Position numbers and translations under genes: made by a program
The notes under the pieces: model-generated
Told to the model about the DNA's origin: nothing
The model's database searches: none
What the model saw: only the letters and a program-made list of their open reading frames with translations
Shown here: in pieces, positions 32,423 through 43,779 of the stretch
How the letters are laid out: the number at the start of each line of letters is the position of its first letter
Numbering within the stretch: position 1 is the stretch's first letter
From: Nansenia antarctica
Taxonomy: Eukaryota > Chordata > Actinopteri > Argentiniformes > Microstomatidae
NCBI GenBank assembly: GCA_963989245.1
Contig: OZ022341.1
Coordinates: 57,257,628-57,321,627, forward strand
DNA: 64,000 bases
Direction: 5' to 3'

Positions 32423-32706
32423 CAATAAAAGCTGCTTCATCCACCATCCTGAGAGTGTCCCAATCAGGGGCGGCGCTAGGGGGTGGCTACTGGGGCTCAA
32501 GCCCCGGATGTTTTCTGAAAAGCCCCGAATGTTTTACTTTAAAAAAAATAAAAATAAATAAATAAATAAATCTCGTGAGTAACGTGCAGTACCGGAGTCC
32601 AACAGAGAGGCAGCAGCTGCGCGACATTAGCCTGCATACTGCGTAGCCTACCCTGCCCTGAAGAAGAAGTGATCTCAATCAGTGCCTGACTTGCAAAAGT
32701 GTAAGG

Positions 32707-32821
32707 ATGGATATCCGAAAGTTGTTTTCAACAAAACAAGCGCCAAGAACTGTTGCAGCAGCCGTATCAGCAGCTGACAACAATGACATCACCAGCAGTG
32801 ATGACATAGATGATGTTTCAG
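32707..32821 (+). pseudogene. hAT transposase N-terminal exon remnant
   Basis: An ATG at 32,707 opens a frame MDIRKLFSTKQAPRTVAAAV followed by an acidic Asp/Ser stretch (SSDDIDDVSG). This is the usual N-terminus of hAT transposases of the zinc finger MYM-1-like group (MDIR-x-FF/LF). It ends at CAGGTTTGTG (about 32,820), a possible donor; without splicing a TGA follows at once. All later exons are gone. Confidence 0.65.
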
Positions 32822-32984
32822 GTTTGTGAATCTTATTAGAAAGGTGACTGACTCACTGACACTACTTTTCCGGTTTGCTAATGCTAGCTGGCTATCATAA
32901 TATAACGTTATGTTATAATGAAAATGAAACATAGCAAGGTACTGTTACGGTACATGGTAAGAAATCAAACAAAGGATAATACTT

Positions 32985-33065
32985 ATGGAATGGAATGGAA
33001 TGGAATGGACTTTATTTGAAAAGCAGATGGAATGAAGTGGTTATTCACTTTATACAAATAAAGTG
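32985..33065 (-). mobile_element. LINE 3'-tail fragment nested in the inner hAT
   Basis: (TGGAA)n followed by CTTTATTTGAAAAG is, in reverse, a LINE 3' end with AATAAAG and a TTCCA-repeat tail. A short inverted TCACTTTAT/ATAAAGTGA pair follows at 33,047-33,069. A second LINE-tail-like block, TTAATGTCCCAGGGGGGA, lies near 33,260. Confidence 0.5.
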
Positions 33066-33844
33066 AATAACAGGCTGATAGTCTTTGATATCTGCACTCT
33101 GGTTGACTGAGTAACAAGTGAAAAAGAATGATGTAACGTTAATGTTACAGCTAGTAAACATGGAGTAACCACATTAAGTATGCCCTTATGGTAGTATGTA
33201 TGTATACAGAACATGACTCAAATCTATCCTAAGATGTAACGCTAACTAACTAAGTTTGTTTAATGTCCCAGGGGGGATTTGATTTCACAGTACTATACAC
33301 AGGCCAACAATACATGTAATATATCGTCATATAACACAGGACAAGACTCTAAATACAATAAGTGGTGAGCACAGAGTCTGCCCTGATATACATACTGTAA
33401 CATAACTAGCCTCAGCCCATCAATTATGTAATTCTATACAAATATAAATGATGGTGACTGGCAGGGGGAGCTACGTGTGCTGACCTCCCTCTGTGCCCAG
33501 AACCACCACAATTAGTTTCCTTCATTAAAGGGTGTGAATGTATATGTGTTCTCCAGTGCCTTTTGTCCGCTTTAAGGTGGTGGTAAGTTGAAGGTTGAAG
33601 GCAACATTTTCCGCCGCGCTCTGCGCGCACATTATATTCTCCCTCTGGGCTAAGCCCCGGATCTCCTACGATCCTAAATCCGCCCCTGGTCCCAATCCCT
33701 TCAGTACCGCCAAACACAAATTAATATTTTTTAACAAAGACAGATAAGAAGAACAGGGAACATTCCATCGCGAGTGAAGCGAGCAAGCGGAAAATGTTTT
33801 GGCCTCCTCAATTCTGGAAGTCACCAACCTCCACTGTAGTATAG

Positions 33845-34409
33845 TATAGTATGTATATCAGGCCATAATTAGGTGACTGGTGTCAGACCCGTGGTCCTAA
33901 GGTACTTCATAATATCATAGCTTAGTATATCATGAGTTCAACTTGGCCCATATTAGGTGAGTGGTCTACCCCCCTGTCTGTAGGTCTACCCCCTATCTGT
34001 CAATCTACAACCTGTCTGTAGATCTAGCCTGTGTCTGTCAATCTCACCCCATTTATGGTTATGGGGGCATATCTGTAGGAACACGCCCCATTGCCGCTTG
34101 CGGTTATATTTATTATTATTATTATTATTGCAGTAGCAAGCAACACTTATTGTTATTGTACATATATTTTATTTATTATTATAGCAAAATTTGCCACGGC
34201 TACTGCTCCCACAGTTTTGGCAGTTCAAAACGTGCGGCTCGTTCCAACTCGCGGTGGAAGGTTACGGCATACAGTTTACCCACAATTCCCTGTTTTGTGG
34301 AGAAAAAATTCCATAGAAAATGAATGGTGGAATATTCAAAACCCCACAGCTCTGCCTCTGGGTGATGTACAGACACGAAGATTTCGCCGGGGGGTGCAGG
34401 GTGGTGACC
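33845..34409. other. repeat-like DNA of unknown family
   Basis: Repeated GTCTGTAGATCTA/GTCTGTCAATCT motifs at 33,970-34,045, then an (ATT)n run at 34,108-34,128. The remainder (34,190-34,330) looks like an old interspersed repeat. Confidence 0.35.
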
Positions 34410-34433
34410 CACACACACACACACACACACACA
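34410..34433. repeat. short (AC)n run
   Basis: About 12 AC units adjoining the L2 copy. Confidence 0.95.
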
Positions 34434-34449
34434 GAATTTGACTTTTTGT

Positions 34450-35335
34450 GGAGAACATTGCAGCAACGGCACGCTCCTGCAGATTCTTCCTTTACAACAT
34501 CAAAGGATACGATCATTCCTCAGCAGAGAAACAGCGCAACTCTTGACCCAGGCACTGGTAATTTCCCGCCTTGATTACTGCAACATACTCCTGGCCGGGC
34601 TCCCCGCCACCGCCATCAGACTTCTGCAGCTCATCCAGAACGCTGCTGCCCGTCTGGTGTTCAACCTCCCCAAATGTTCTCATGTCACCCCTCTCCTTCG
34701 CACCCTGCACTGGCTCCCGATAGCAGCTCGCATCAGATTCAAGACCCTGGTGCTTGCCTACCAGGCAGCTAAAGGGACAGCCCCTGCCTAGTACCTACAG
34801 GCAATGGTCACCCCCCAAACTTCAGCCCGTTCCCTCCGCTCCTCCACCTCTGCTGGCCAACTACTCCCACCACCTCTACACCTACATGGCAGTCGCACTG
34901 CCCGATCACGTCTCTTCACTACACTGGCTCCCCGCTGGTGGAATGAGCTTCCCATGGCCGTCAGAACTGCAGAGTCACTACCCATCTTCCGTCGGAGACT
35001 GAAGACCCATCTCTTCAGGTTACACCTTAACTGCTCCTCCTGAGACATCCACTACCCCCCAGCACTTCTCCTGAGACAACCGCTTTTCCCCTTTACTGTG
35101 TCCCCTATGACTTCTACTTGCCCCCCTTGTACAGTGTCTCTCTGTTCTCCAGTGTCTATATATACTTAAAAAAACTTTTCCTTCTATCACTGAGACTGCC
35201 AATGGCACCTGGCCTGAGCTAGATTACTCTTCCTGATACGACTGATGAATTGATGATTCACTTGCTTAGTCAAATGTATTGATTGTAAGTCGCTTTGGAA
35301 TAAGGCGTCTGCTAAATGCCAAAAATGTAATGTAA
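34450..35335 (+). mobile_element. 5'-truncated L2 LINE
   Basis: The coding part is followed by a 3' UTR that ends GTAAGTCGCTTTGGAATAAG, GCGTCTGCTAAATGCC and a short (AAATGTAATGT) tail, the classic L2 3' end. Truncation removed endonuclease and most of RT. Little decay is visible in the coding part, so this is one of the younger LINE copies here. Confidence 0.88.
34463..35042 (+). pseudogene. L2 polyprotein C-terminal part with one in-frame stop
   Basis: A single reading frame runs from about 34,463 to the stop at 35,041, broken only by TAG at 34,789-34,791. It contains QALVISRLDYCNILLAGLP, LIQNAAARLVFN, LHWLPIAARIRFKTLVLAYQ, then beyond the stop RLFTTLAPRWWNELPMAVR and FRRRLKTHLFRLH. These are the thumb and C-terminal blocks downstream of the RT catalytic core in L2/CR1-group proteins. 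The RT catalytic motifs themselves are not in this copy. The stop replaces the Tyr codon normal at that point in relatives. No frameshift elsewhere. Confidence 0.85.
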
Positions 35336-35553
35336 AAATTAGTGAAGACACTGTAAAAAAATATGATTTTTACAAATGTTTACAATTATATGTCTACATT
35401 GACAATTTTGACATCAAAAAATATCAACATATAATATATACACTACCATTAATATTTTTTGAGTTTGAGCTGTTTGTTTTAGACCCCGTAAGACAGAAAA
35501 TCCAGTCAGCTCAGAGTGGGTTGCCATAGAGATGACCAGTTCCAATTGAAAAA

Positions 35554-35570
35554 CGCACGCACGCACACAC

Positions 35571-35648
<78 letters not shown>
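35554..35648. repeat. (AC)n microsatellite
   Basis: More than 40 AC units, with ACGC interruptions at the left end. Confidence 0.98.
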
Positions 35649-35650
<2 letters not shown>

Positions 35651-35690
35651 ACTAAGTCTAACTTTCGAATAGGCTCATTTGTCTTTCTAA

Positions 35691-35762
35691 GCTCTGTAGC
35701 TCAGTTGGGTAAAATGCTTGGTTAATAACCAGGATATTGCAAGTTCGAATCTCCACAAAGAC
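35691..35762 (+). tRNA. degenerate tRNA-Ile(AAU)-like sequence, probably tRNA-derived repeat
   Basis: GCTCTGTAGCTCAGTTGG matches a tRNA 5' end with A box. The anticodon arm CTTGG-TTAATAA-CCAGG pairs well and has anticodon AAU. GTTCGAATC matches the B box. However the T stem (GCAAG with CTCCA) pairs at only two positions, and the acceptor stem pairs poorly. It is therefore unlikely to be a working tRNA; a tRNA-derived SINE head or pseudogene is more likely. It lies just behind an AC microsatellite. Confidence 0.45.
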
Positions 35763-37929
35763 TTGTTTGGATTTATTTATTTTAAACATTCCACAGGAAT
35801 TGTCCCTGTCTAGTTATTATGATTATGATTATGATTATTATTATTATTATTATTATTATTACTTTTGGGTTTCTTTCAGGTACGTTTGGATTTTTTGGGT
35901 ACCTGTTTTTGGTTGTGTTGGGTTGTTTTGGTCTGTTTGCCCTTTCACACTGGGGAGGTCTGAAATTGTTATAGGACAAGATTATTCATTTAAGACACTT
36001 GAGAGATTTGATTTGATTTCGTAGCCTAATCAATTGCAGGTCTAGCTGTGGCGATTTACCAGAACCTTGATCTATCAAAGTGCGGTTCAATTTAGGTATA
36101 CATTTTTCAGTCTACACTTATTAACATCTGTTACCATGTCAGGCATTTAGCAGCCATGAACGTCCTAATGCAAACCAGACATCGACTTTTATATGGAGCT
36201 CTTATAATTTGGCAATGATCACGTCCATAAAATTGTGAATAATGCGAGCTGTGATTTTTCCTTTCTATTTGACATTTCACATTGCATGGCCTGTTAAAAG
36301 CAAATGGCTAAGAGATGAGTAAATGTACTACTTTCTGCCATGTGTCATCCATCTCCGCCTGGCTTTGGAGGTTTGTATGCCAGCTGTCCACAAATCCTCT
36401 CATGTCTCACTTGTCATTTAGCCCCATGAGCAATGCTGAATGACATCACACACCTAGTAGTCTCTTATTTAAGAACTTGTAGAATGAGGTGTTACAGTTC
36501 ACAACAGGTCACTCTCTCTCCGGGCATCTAATTTCCAGACGGCCCATGTCCTGTGTCCAGGCGTAAGGTGAGGCGCCTGGTCGGGTCTTTAGCATCACAG
36601 GGGCAGACAATGTGACCTCGATGTGGGCGGTTGGGCATTTTGATGAAGCCCCAGTGAGGATGAGAATCTACACTGCTCTCTCCATTGTGGGGATATGGGT
36701 CTGTGGAATGTTCTCCCCTCCCTGGAGCGAGTGCATTTCTCCTGCAGGTCATATGAGTGATCAAAGGCTCGGCTGGGCGGCCCAAGCCACCGGTGTCTCC
36801 TGACGGGAGGCTGGCTGATGGAAAGCAGAGCCAACAGGTGGGCACCAGACAGAGCCCGGATAAAAGGAGCTTTGTATGAAAAACAAGATGGAGGCTAGGA
36901 AAGAGGCTCCGGGGGATGAGAGAGATCGAGAGAGAAGAGAGGGAGAGGGATGTAGAGAGGCACATCTTGAAGGTAAAGAAGCTTTAGAAATAGTTCTTTT
37001 ATGAGGGCACTCAGAGGGAGAGAATAAAACATTTGAATGAGTAGTCGATGAGTATGGATAAGAGTGGAGCGAAGAGGAGGGTCAGCATCCTTACTCCAGC
37101 TCTGTCAGCCATGAGTGTTAAAATAGTGAATCCAAAAAAGAGCAATGAACAGGTGCCTCCACTTCAGAAATCCCTTTTTCAGGGTGAATTGGAGCATGAT
37201 ACATATGATAATATGCTCCCTATATCTGTGGAGCATCAGTGGAAGGGATGTTTTATGGGCTAACTGCACTGGTGAGAGTAGAATGTCAAAGAGCTTGGTG
37301 GGGAATAAGTGTTTATGATACAAAGGTGAATTTATTATCCTTAATTGATCATATGGAAGAGCTTAGTGTTTGCCTTTCATGTGGCTGCAGAGGAGTGAGA
37401 TATATTACAGAGAGGGAGATCACACTCTGTCTCTTTGATGACACCAGTCCCTGAAATGACACAATGAGTAAAACACTAGGAATTCACACAAAACATTCAC
37501 ATATTCTCAATTGCAAAAGTGTTGGCTAAGATCAAAGCGGTGGGCAGAGGGAGGCACGGAAAAGCCAAAATGATAGCTAGATAAATAAGGTTTAAAGTTG
37601 CCTGCATGAATCTTTTATTTGGTACCATGTTTTAAGAATTGATGAATCCATTCTCCCCTGAGAGCCTACTGTTCCTGAGAGCAGCACATGAGGGGAAAGT
37701 AATGATATAGATTATATATTATATAGAAGAAGTAGAACTCACTTATTACAGCAACGTTAGAGGAAGTCTGAGGAAGGCAGAGAGAAAAAACTGGACGACA
37801 TCTGAGCTCAGTGGGGTCACAAAACATAATTATGGCTCCATTAATTGAGGAGCAATTGTTCTCTCTTTGCTTTATTATTGTCAAGGTTCCCGCGCTGTTA
37901 TCATTATGGTGTTTGACTTGAGCAGACCA
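35763..37929. other. mostly unique DNA, no gene seen
   Basis: Has an (ATT)n run at 35,832-35,860. A minus-strand frame of 145 codons (36,528-36,965) begins in a pyrimidine-rich stretch and has no family signature. The stretch 36,100-36,500 is of balanced composition and transposon-free, so it could hold regulatory DNA, but nothing in the sequence alone proves that. Confidence 0.4.
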
Positions 37930-38286
37930 GGGGCCTCATGTATAAACGTTGCGTACGCCAAAAAGCATGCATGTACGCAACTTTCACGCACATTTTGGGA
38001 TCTATAAAAGAACAACTTGGCATGAAAAGTTCCCTGGAGTGCACACAAAAAATATATCTGCACACTGCACATTTCTTAACTGTACATATATTCGCCCTTG
38101 TCCGGTACATATCACACTGTACATATATCTTTACTGTACATATCATATTGATATTCCTTCAAATATATTGACATTCATATTCATTGCATACTATACTGAC
38201 TTTATATTAATTTACTTATACTCGCTGTAATACCATAGCCTATACTGTCCCACCATGCAATGTCCATACATTCATGGCTTTTGCAC

Positions 38287-38322
<36 letters not shown>

Positions 38323-38811
38323 ATTACAATTATATAGCCTAGCGCCTTTCTAGACACTCAAAGATGCTTTACAAACTGAAAAGATCGAGCAGTAATAAAC
38401 AAGAGACAATAAATAAATAAAAAAGAAAGCTATTTTAAACTATCTGGTTAGATGCCGAACTGTGTTTCATTGTCTTAGTACTTGTACTCTGTCAATGACA
38501 ATAAAGTTCAATCTAGTCTAAAAAAACAACATGATTTATTATAATAAATACAAACAGAGATATCTGTTTTTGCAAGACAACCCCTCAACCCCTGTTGTAT
38601 AGTTTAATCGGAAATCATATTTAATTGGATCTGTAATTATTTAACAATAATTGCATGTTATGAATTGTATTCTCATAAATAACAAGCTGAACAGTAGGAC
38701 AAATGACGTTTAAATGTATACTGTATACTACCGTATACTAAACATTCCTGCTTGTCTACGTACGCAACCTTTTTACGCCAGTTCTACGCAAATATTCATA
38801 AATGAGGCCCC
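37930..38811. mobile_element. TIR element of the GGGGCCTCATtTATAAACG type, carrying nested LINE ends
   Basis: GGGGCCTCATGTATAAACG (37,929) and ATTCATAAATGAGGCCCC (ending 38,811) are inverted, and GCGTACGC/GTACGCAAC blocks sit just inside both ends, with TTTACGCCAGTTCTACGCA on the right. No clear target duplication. Inside, about 38,040-38,520 is a plus-strand LINE 3' UTR ending TCAATGACAATAAAGTTCAA, which is itself split by a minus-strand LINE tail at 38,287-38,455. Confidence 0.7.
38287..38455 (-). mobile_element. LINE 3' end nested in another LINE 3' UTR
   Basis: An (AAT)n run followed by the reverse of TTTGTAAAGCATCTTTGAGTGTCTAGAAAGGCGCT. The plus-strand fragment at 49,960-50,028 has the same tail (GTAAAGTGTCTTTGAGTGTC), so both belong to one LINE family. 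Confidence 0.7.
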
Positions 38812-40290
38812 AGGGCCTTACTATTTTACTCCCAAAATATGCTACATTAACTAAAATAATATTGCAGATATTTAGAGGATCCCCTTTTTGATCAAGAATT
38901 TTTAAATTACACAAATTATCCAAATAGCTGCATGCATGTGTCAGATAATGAGTGAAGATGGATGTTTAACAAGCACAGGAGCCCTATGAAAATGGAGCCC
39001 ACTCCTTGCCCCTCATCATCTGAGAGAGCAGGCCTTTAGGTGGTGTGCAATGCTCTCAATGTGCTCACCCATGTAAATGAAGCGCTGACTCCAGCTGTTG
39101 AAAGGGGGAGGAAAAAAAGGTCAGCCTTCTATGTGATTAATGGTTTATATCAGAGGAATCGATAAATGTAAATGTGATAAATGTAAAACTCTTTCAAGGC
39201 ATCAGATTGTTCCCCGCACCACAATAGTATGTGCATGCCACCAGCCTTGACCCGGACAGATTGCCAGTCTTAATACATCAATTTCTATTTGCAGCTAGAA
39301 TAAAATGGTTCATGGGTGGGAGGTGTGGAGAGGTACTGGACTGCCTTTTGATAAAAACATAGAGGTGACTGGGCGGCTAAGAAGGCCTGTTTATTGGATA
39401 GTCTGTTTCAAGAGAGCAGCTGCAAAGCATGTGGACATCAATAACAAGCAACCGTTGTTCTGTCGCCACAAATTGTACTGCCATAACTTACAGACATTCC
39501 AAACAGTACAGTTCTATTCATTTAGACAGGCACCGTATACAACGATGTATAACGACACAAGACTGGATTGTACCAAATATATCATGGAGCGTTTTTCCCA
39601 AACGTGTTTGCAACGTGTTCGCAACGTCTGGGTCAGAGAGTTGTTTTCACGGGTGTGGGTTGTTGAATAAGGGGGTGGTGTTGATGGATGTCGAGTAGGG
39701 TTTCAGTGACACTGCCCCTGCTGGGGACCCTGAGTTCAGGGCATCTGCTGTGGTCATGATGGAGGCTGGCACGCGGCGCTCACCTCCTCTGTCTCTCCAG
39801 GGGTGCCAGACAGACGCTTGGTCATGATGAATGTGCTTCATGAGTCAAACTGCATCTGCCCTCGAGTCCTGCACTTCTCCCTGATCATCACCACACTAGG
39901 AGAGGCTGGTGGAGGCAGAAATCGGAGTACCATGCCTTACTCCAGCCGTCCTCCAATTTCTGCCTCAACCAGCCTCCCCTGCACCATATATACAGGCTCC
40001 TCTCTGCAGCCCCCGGGCCCGAAGTGCTTCTCGTCAAAATGTTTGGACAGACTACAGAAATATCAAGGGGGCCCCGATTCTTTTTTCGACATACATAAAG
40101 ACTTAAACAAAACTATATTGCTAGAACTGACAGGATGATGGTTGTGTGTTAGTGATTGCTAAGTTGATTCCCCATGAATACTGTATTTGGCTTGGAATGT
40201 GCCTCAACGTTCATAGACCTATGTAAGACTTATGTCCGCGTGCTTCATTTCATTGTTTGGTCTCATTAGAGCATTCTGATTTTTTTTTTT
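38812..40290. other. unique DNA with one small foldback, no gene seen
   Basis: Apart from the foldback at 39,902-39,976 nothing was recognised. An open frame of 111 codons (39,803-40,138) runs through that foldback and is not considered a gene. Confidence 0.4.
39902..39976. mobile_element. foldback MITE (75 bp)
   Basis: GAGGCTGGTGGAGGCAGAAA (39,902) and TTTCTGCCTCAACCAGCCTC (ending 39,976) form a hairpin with about one mismatch. It shares GAAATCGGAG and the TCCTCCAATTTCT element with the larger foldback at 54,070, so both are probably the same or sister families. Confidence 0.75.
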
Positions 40291-40370
40291 TTATAAGTAT
40301 GACTTGCATATGCGTGTGCTGATCATATTATGATCCCCTCAGCACACACATATGCATGTCATACTTATAA
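40291..40370. repeat. near-perfect hairpin, 32-bp stem, 16-nt loop
   Basis: Left arm 40,291-40,322 (TTATAAGTATGACTTGCATA and on) pairs with right arm 40,339-40,370 with two mismatches; on the minus-strand transcript one of these becomes a G-U pair. The total size, about 80 nt, is that of a microRNA precursor, but the stem is more perfect than most conserved microRNAs, and a tiny foldback element is the alternative. A run of about 13 T lies just before the left arm. Confidence 0.7.
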
Positions 40371-41884
40371 CATGCAAGGGTTTATACAGTGCACTTTATT
40401 TACTGCCTCGGGCCTCTTCTGTTATAATGAATGTCCTGATGATAAGATGATATCTAATTTATCATTTTAAAACAAAAATACTGTTGTGTATAGCATGGAG
40501 AAAATCAATACCACTGTAACTTTGATTAAGATGATTCTTATTATCACATTTATGGAGCAACAGAGAAGATTGAGGGTAAAATGCCTTGAGGAAGATCCAC
40601 AAATAGGGAAAATATTGGGGTCATTTGATATTTGCTTTGCGTCTACGATGTACTACACATTCACCTTGCCATGTTTTTCATGCATCAGCTGTGTGTGGGA
40701 GGATAGCCTGTCCTATTTGCATTGTTTGGCTATGACTCCAGAACGTTAAGGTCTAACATGATGTTGTCTCCTTAGCAACAATGGGAAAGTGTTTTACGAT
40801 CTCTAACAAATGCATTCCAAAATAAGACCAAAAAAAAACCTGTGTCTAAACTACATGGAACATGAAATCAATATTCTACTGGCAGAGAACTTTACAAGCC
40901 GTGTTGTTTGCCCGTGGCTCACCGGTCATGAGGTCACCTCTTTGAGCATCCATCATGAGCGTCTGTGTCCAGCCGAGAGCCAAGCCGTGCCCAAGACAAG
41001 CTCCAGCAGAGAGGGTTGGCCCAGGGAGACAAAGAGGGAGGCAGTAAATGAGCTCACCGGAGGGATGGGTCGCCCATGTTAAATAATCACTCTTCTTCTG
41101 CTCGGCTGGGCGGGTGGGGAGCTGTTTGAAATCCACGTTTAAAGGCATCATTTCCATTCCAGTTGAAAAGGCACCGTTGATTTCTTCATCCTCCCACTTC
41201 GGCCCTCCTCTCTGAGGTTTAATTGCCCGGTTCGGAACATCCACCTTTTTTGTGATGCTACTGATGAAATAACAGCACTCCACAGAATTAACTTAACAGC
41301 AACAGAGATAAACTGCACACCACGTTCTGAGTATTGCATTCTGTAATTATTATTTATGTGCACTAAAACTGAAGAAATTATGGATTTGGGTAATGAATGG
41401 TTTTAGCTATTTAGTGGGGGGAAATAAGCTGTTCAACAATATAAACATGTTCTGCAGAACAGGATAATGTGTCATATCATACTGTATTTGCACTATTAAT
41501 GTTAATGCATCATTCCCAAATACAGTTGCAGTCCTAAAATACTGCTCAACAAAGGCATGTACTTGTCCAACAACCATTTCTACTGAGCCAGACACCTCGT
41601 TTGCAAATGCTAGTACTTAAGACATCAATGTCTTACCACAGACTCTCTCCCTTTCAGGCACACAGGCGTATTTTCTTCAAAATGGTATCATATTGTGCCG
41701 CAATGTCAGAAGTGAGTGGGCTGAGAGTTAATCATTTAGAGATTGTGTGGAGATTGCTCTAAGGCTAATTTCTTCCTTTGCAGTTGGTGATTAATGCCTG
41801 GCCTGTGAGGTCACTGGAGATAAGGCCCGGCTGCTCTGTATGGCTCCCAGTGAAGATAATGCAGACCAGACTTATCAAGGGCAT
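40371..41884. other. unique DNA, no gene seen
   Basis: No recognised repeats. Open frames on both strands at 40,810-41,283 overlap each other and have no family signature. Confidence 0.4.
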
Positions 41885-41926
41885 GGGGGTGGGGGGTGGG
41901 GGGGGGGGTGAGGGGATGGGGGGGTA
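41885..41926. repeat. G-run cluster with quadruplex potential
   Basis: Six or more G-runs of four to nine bases on the plus strand within about 42 bases. This easily satisfies the four-G3-tract pattern for a G-quadruplex. Confidence 0.85.
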
Positions 41927-42368
41927 CTCTCCATGCATATAGCCATAACGAGATATTATCGCCCATCAGCAGCACAATCAATTACCTCATTCCCCCCAGG
42001 ACCCCTCATGATTGGAATGGGAAAACTAGGGGCCTGATATGTCATAGAAATTATTTTAAGAATTCTCTCACACTGTCTGTTGCATAACAGTAAAACGTAG
42101 CAGATAAGTGCGTGACCATTTTGTTTTCCTGGTGTATGGGGAATGGTGGCCCACACAGTACTACCTATGTCAATGTGATATAAACAATAGACACAGATAT
42201 GCAGACATGAAGACAGATACTGTAGTCCTAATCTCTCTCTCACTTATACAGACCCCAATTATAGTAAGAAGAGGAGCGCTACCACAGCCAAGTGAAGTGC
42301 CCTCCATTGTTGAGTGCAACAACAACCTCCCTTTCCCAACAGTCTCTCACAAGTGTTACCATACAATA

Positions 42369-42370
<2 letters not shown>

Positions 42371-42456
<86 letters not shown>
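42371..42456. repeat. (TC)n microsatellite
   Basis: About 43 uninterrupted CT units; overlapping Leu-Ser/Arg-Glu frames are artefacts. Confidence 0.98.
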
Positions 42457-42460
<4 letters not shown>

Positions 42461-43635
42461 ATCCTACCAGCTAGATGCTGACATCTGATGGTTAAATGGG
42501 GTAAATTAATTTACTTGGGTTCTTCCCTACTCTCTAGCGGTGTTGGACTGATGCAGGGCTTTCATTGAGCAGAGAGGAGCAATCATTCCCTGTGCTTGCC
42601 TCATTCTGAGGGGGCGAGAGAGATTGTGGTGTAGACTAAGTGGAAATTCCCCAACTCTCAGGCTTCTTTACTGAGGCTCTAGGGCAGTATTTCCAGGCAT
42701 CTCTATAGACTGAGAGGTGGTTTACCACTAGTGTGGGATACGCCTCCACCCAATAGGCTCAGTACTCATTGTTTTACTCACAAGCATATCCTAACATGTT
42801 TACATCCAATTCTGTGACTATTTGAGCTTGAAAATATTGTTTAAACATTAACTGTCATACAACTTACTATTCAAACTCATTCATGTATAGACGTTTTATA
42901 CATATGAGTAATTAATCAGTCTTCTGCATTGCAGATAGGCCTACACACAGTGAAAGATAATATCAGAAAGTGTTACACATTTGTTCTTGACATATTCTAA
43001 AGTTTGACTGAAGTAACTGTTGTAGATGAAGCACATTAGATGCAGCCGAAAGCATCGAGAGCGCATTAGACTGGCGTCTGAATACATCGCACAATTCTTC
43101 CCCACTTATTTTCTGAGTTATGACATTAAAACTGATGTGTGCACTCTCAAAGGCATGAGATCGGGTGGGGGGGGGGGGCTGAACATTTTGTTTTTCTTTC
43201 ATCAACGGATGAAAAAATATGTATCCTTCCCCCAGACACACATCTCAAAGCTTAGCACTCCTCCATGTAAAACATTTTTTTACAGTATTTGCACGACTTT
43301 AAACCTCTTTACCTTTTAAGTGAGAGAGATGCTCACTCACCTCACACAGATTACTCTTGATTGCGGCTGTATATTCGCCGTGGGCATGGCTCTGCCCTGT
43401 GCATGTCATTGGAATTCACTGGTGTTTGATGTTCAGTTGGAACCGGCAGAAATTAAAGCCGCACCATATGAAGCTATTTTAATTACTTTACTCCAAAAAT
43501 GAGAACGAGAGGACACCCGCATTCTAGCTGAATGGAATCGCACGCTGCAGATCATTCCAGACGAACATCAAATTAATAACAATTAACGGGGATCTTGTGG
43601 TCCCACATTTACACAGTGGGTGTCTCTGTTTTTGT
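42457..43635. other. unique DNA, no gene seen
   Basis: Contains a G12-like run at about 43,167-43,178. Nothing else recognised. Confidence 0.4.
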
Positions 43636-43639
43636 GCTG

Positions 43640-43702
<63 letters not shown>

Positions 43703-43727
43703 GTGTGTGTGTGCGTGTGTGTGCGTG

Positions 43728-43776
<49 letters not shown>
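43636..43776. repeat. (GT)n microsatellite with GCGT interruptions
   Basis: About 70 units; GC replaces GT at several places between 43,696 and 43,734. Confidence 0.98.

Positions 43777-43779
<3 letters not shown>

Larger units (their letters stand above)
32465..33688 (+). mobile_element. inner hAT element with transposase first exon
   Basis: CAGGGGCGGCGCTAGGGG (32,465) and AATCCGCCCCTG (ending 33,688) are inverted ends within a perfect 8-bp duplication GTCCCAAT (32,457-32,464; 33,689-33,696). AAGCCCCGGAT occurs near both ends. It contains one short transposase exon, and inside it two LINE-like tails. It is younger than the hAT around it. Confidence 0.93.
31861..33836. mobile_element. hAT element hosting a second hAT
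   Basis: CAGTGGAGGCTCCTCC (31,861) and AACCTCCACTG (ending 33,836) are inverted ends, with TAGTATAG on both sides (31,853-31,860; 33,837-33,844). The second hAT occupies 32,465-33,688, leaving about 744 bp of its own. No transposase is seen. It also contains a 52-bp internal direct duplication. Confidence 0.92.

Noticed and set aside
35691..35762. Functional tRNA-Ile gene
   Set aside because: T stem and acceptor stem do not pair adequately.
36528..36965. 145-codon minus-strand frame
   Set aside because: Begins in a pyrimidine-rich run, has uneven composition and no recognisable motif; no start or splice evidence.
39803..40138. 111-codon frame
   Set aside because: Its middle is the foldback MITE at 39,902-39,976, so the frame is accidental.
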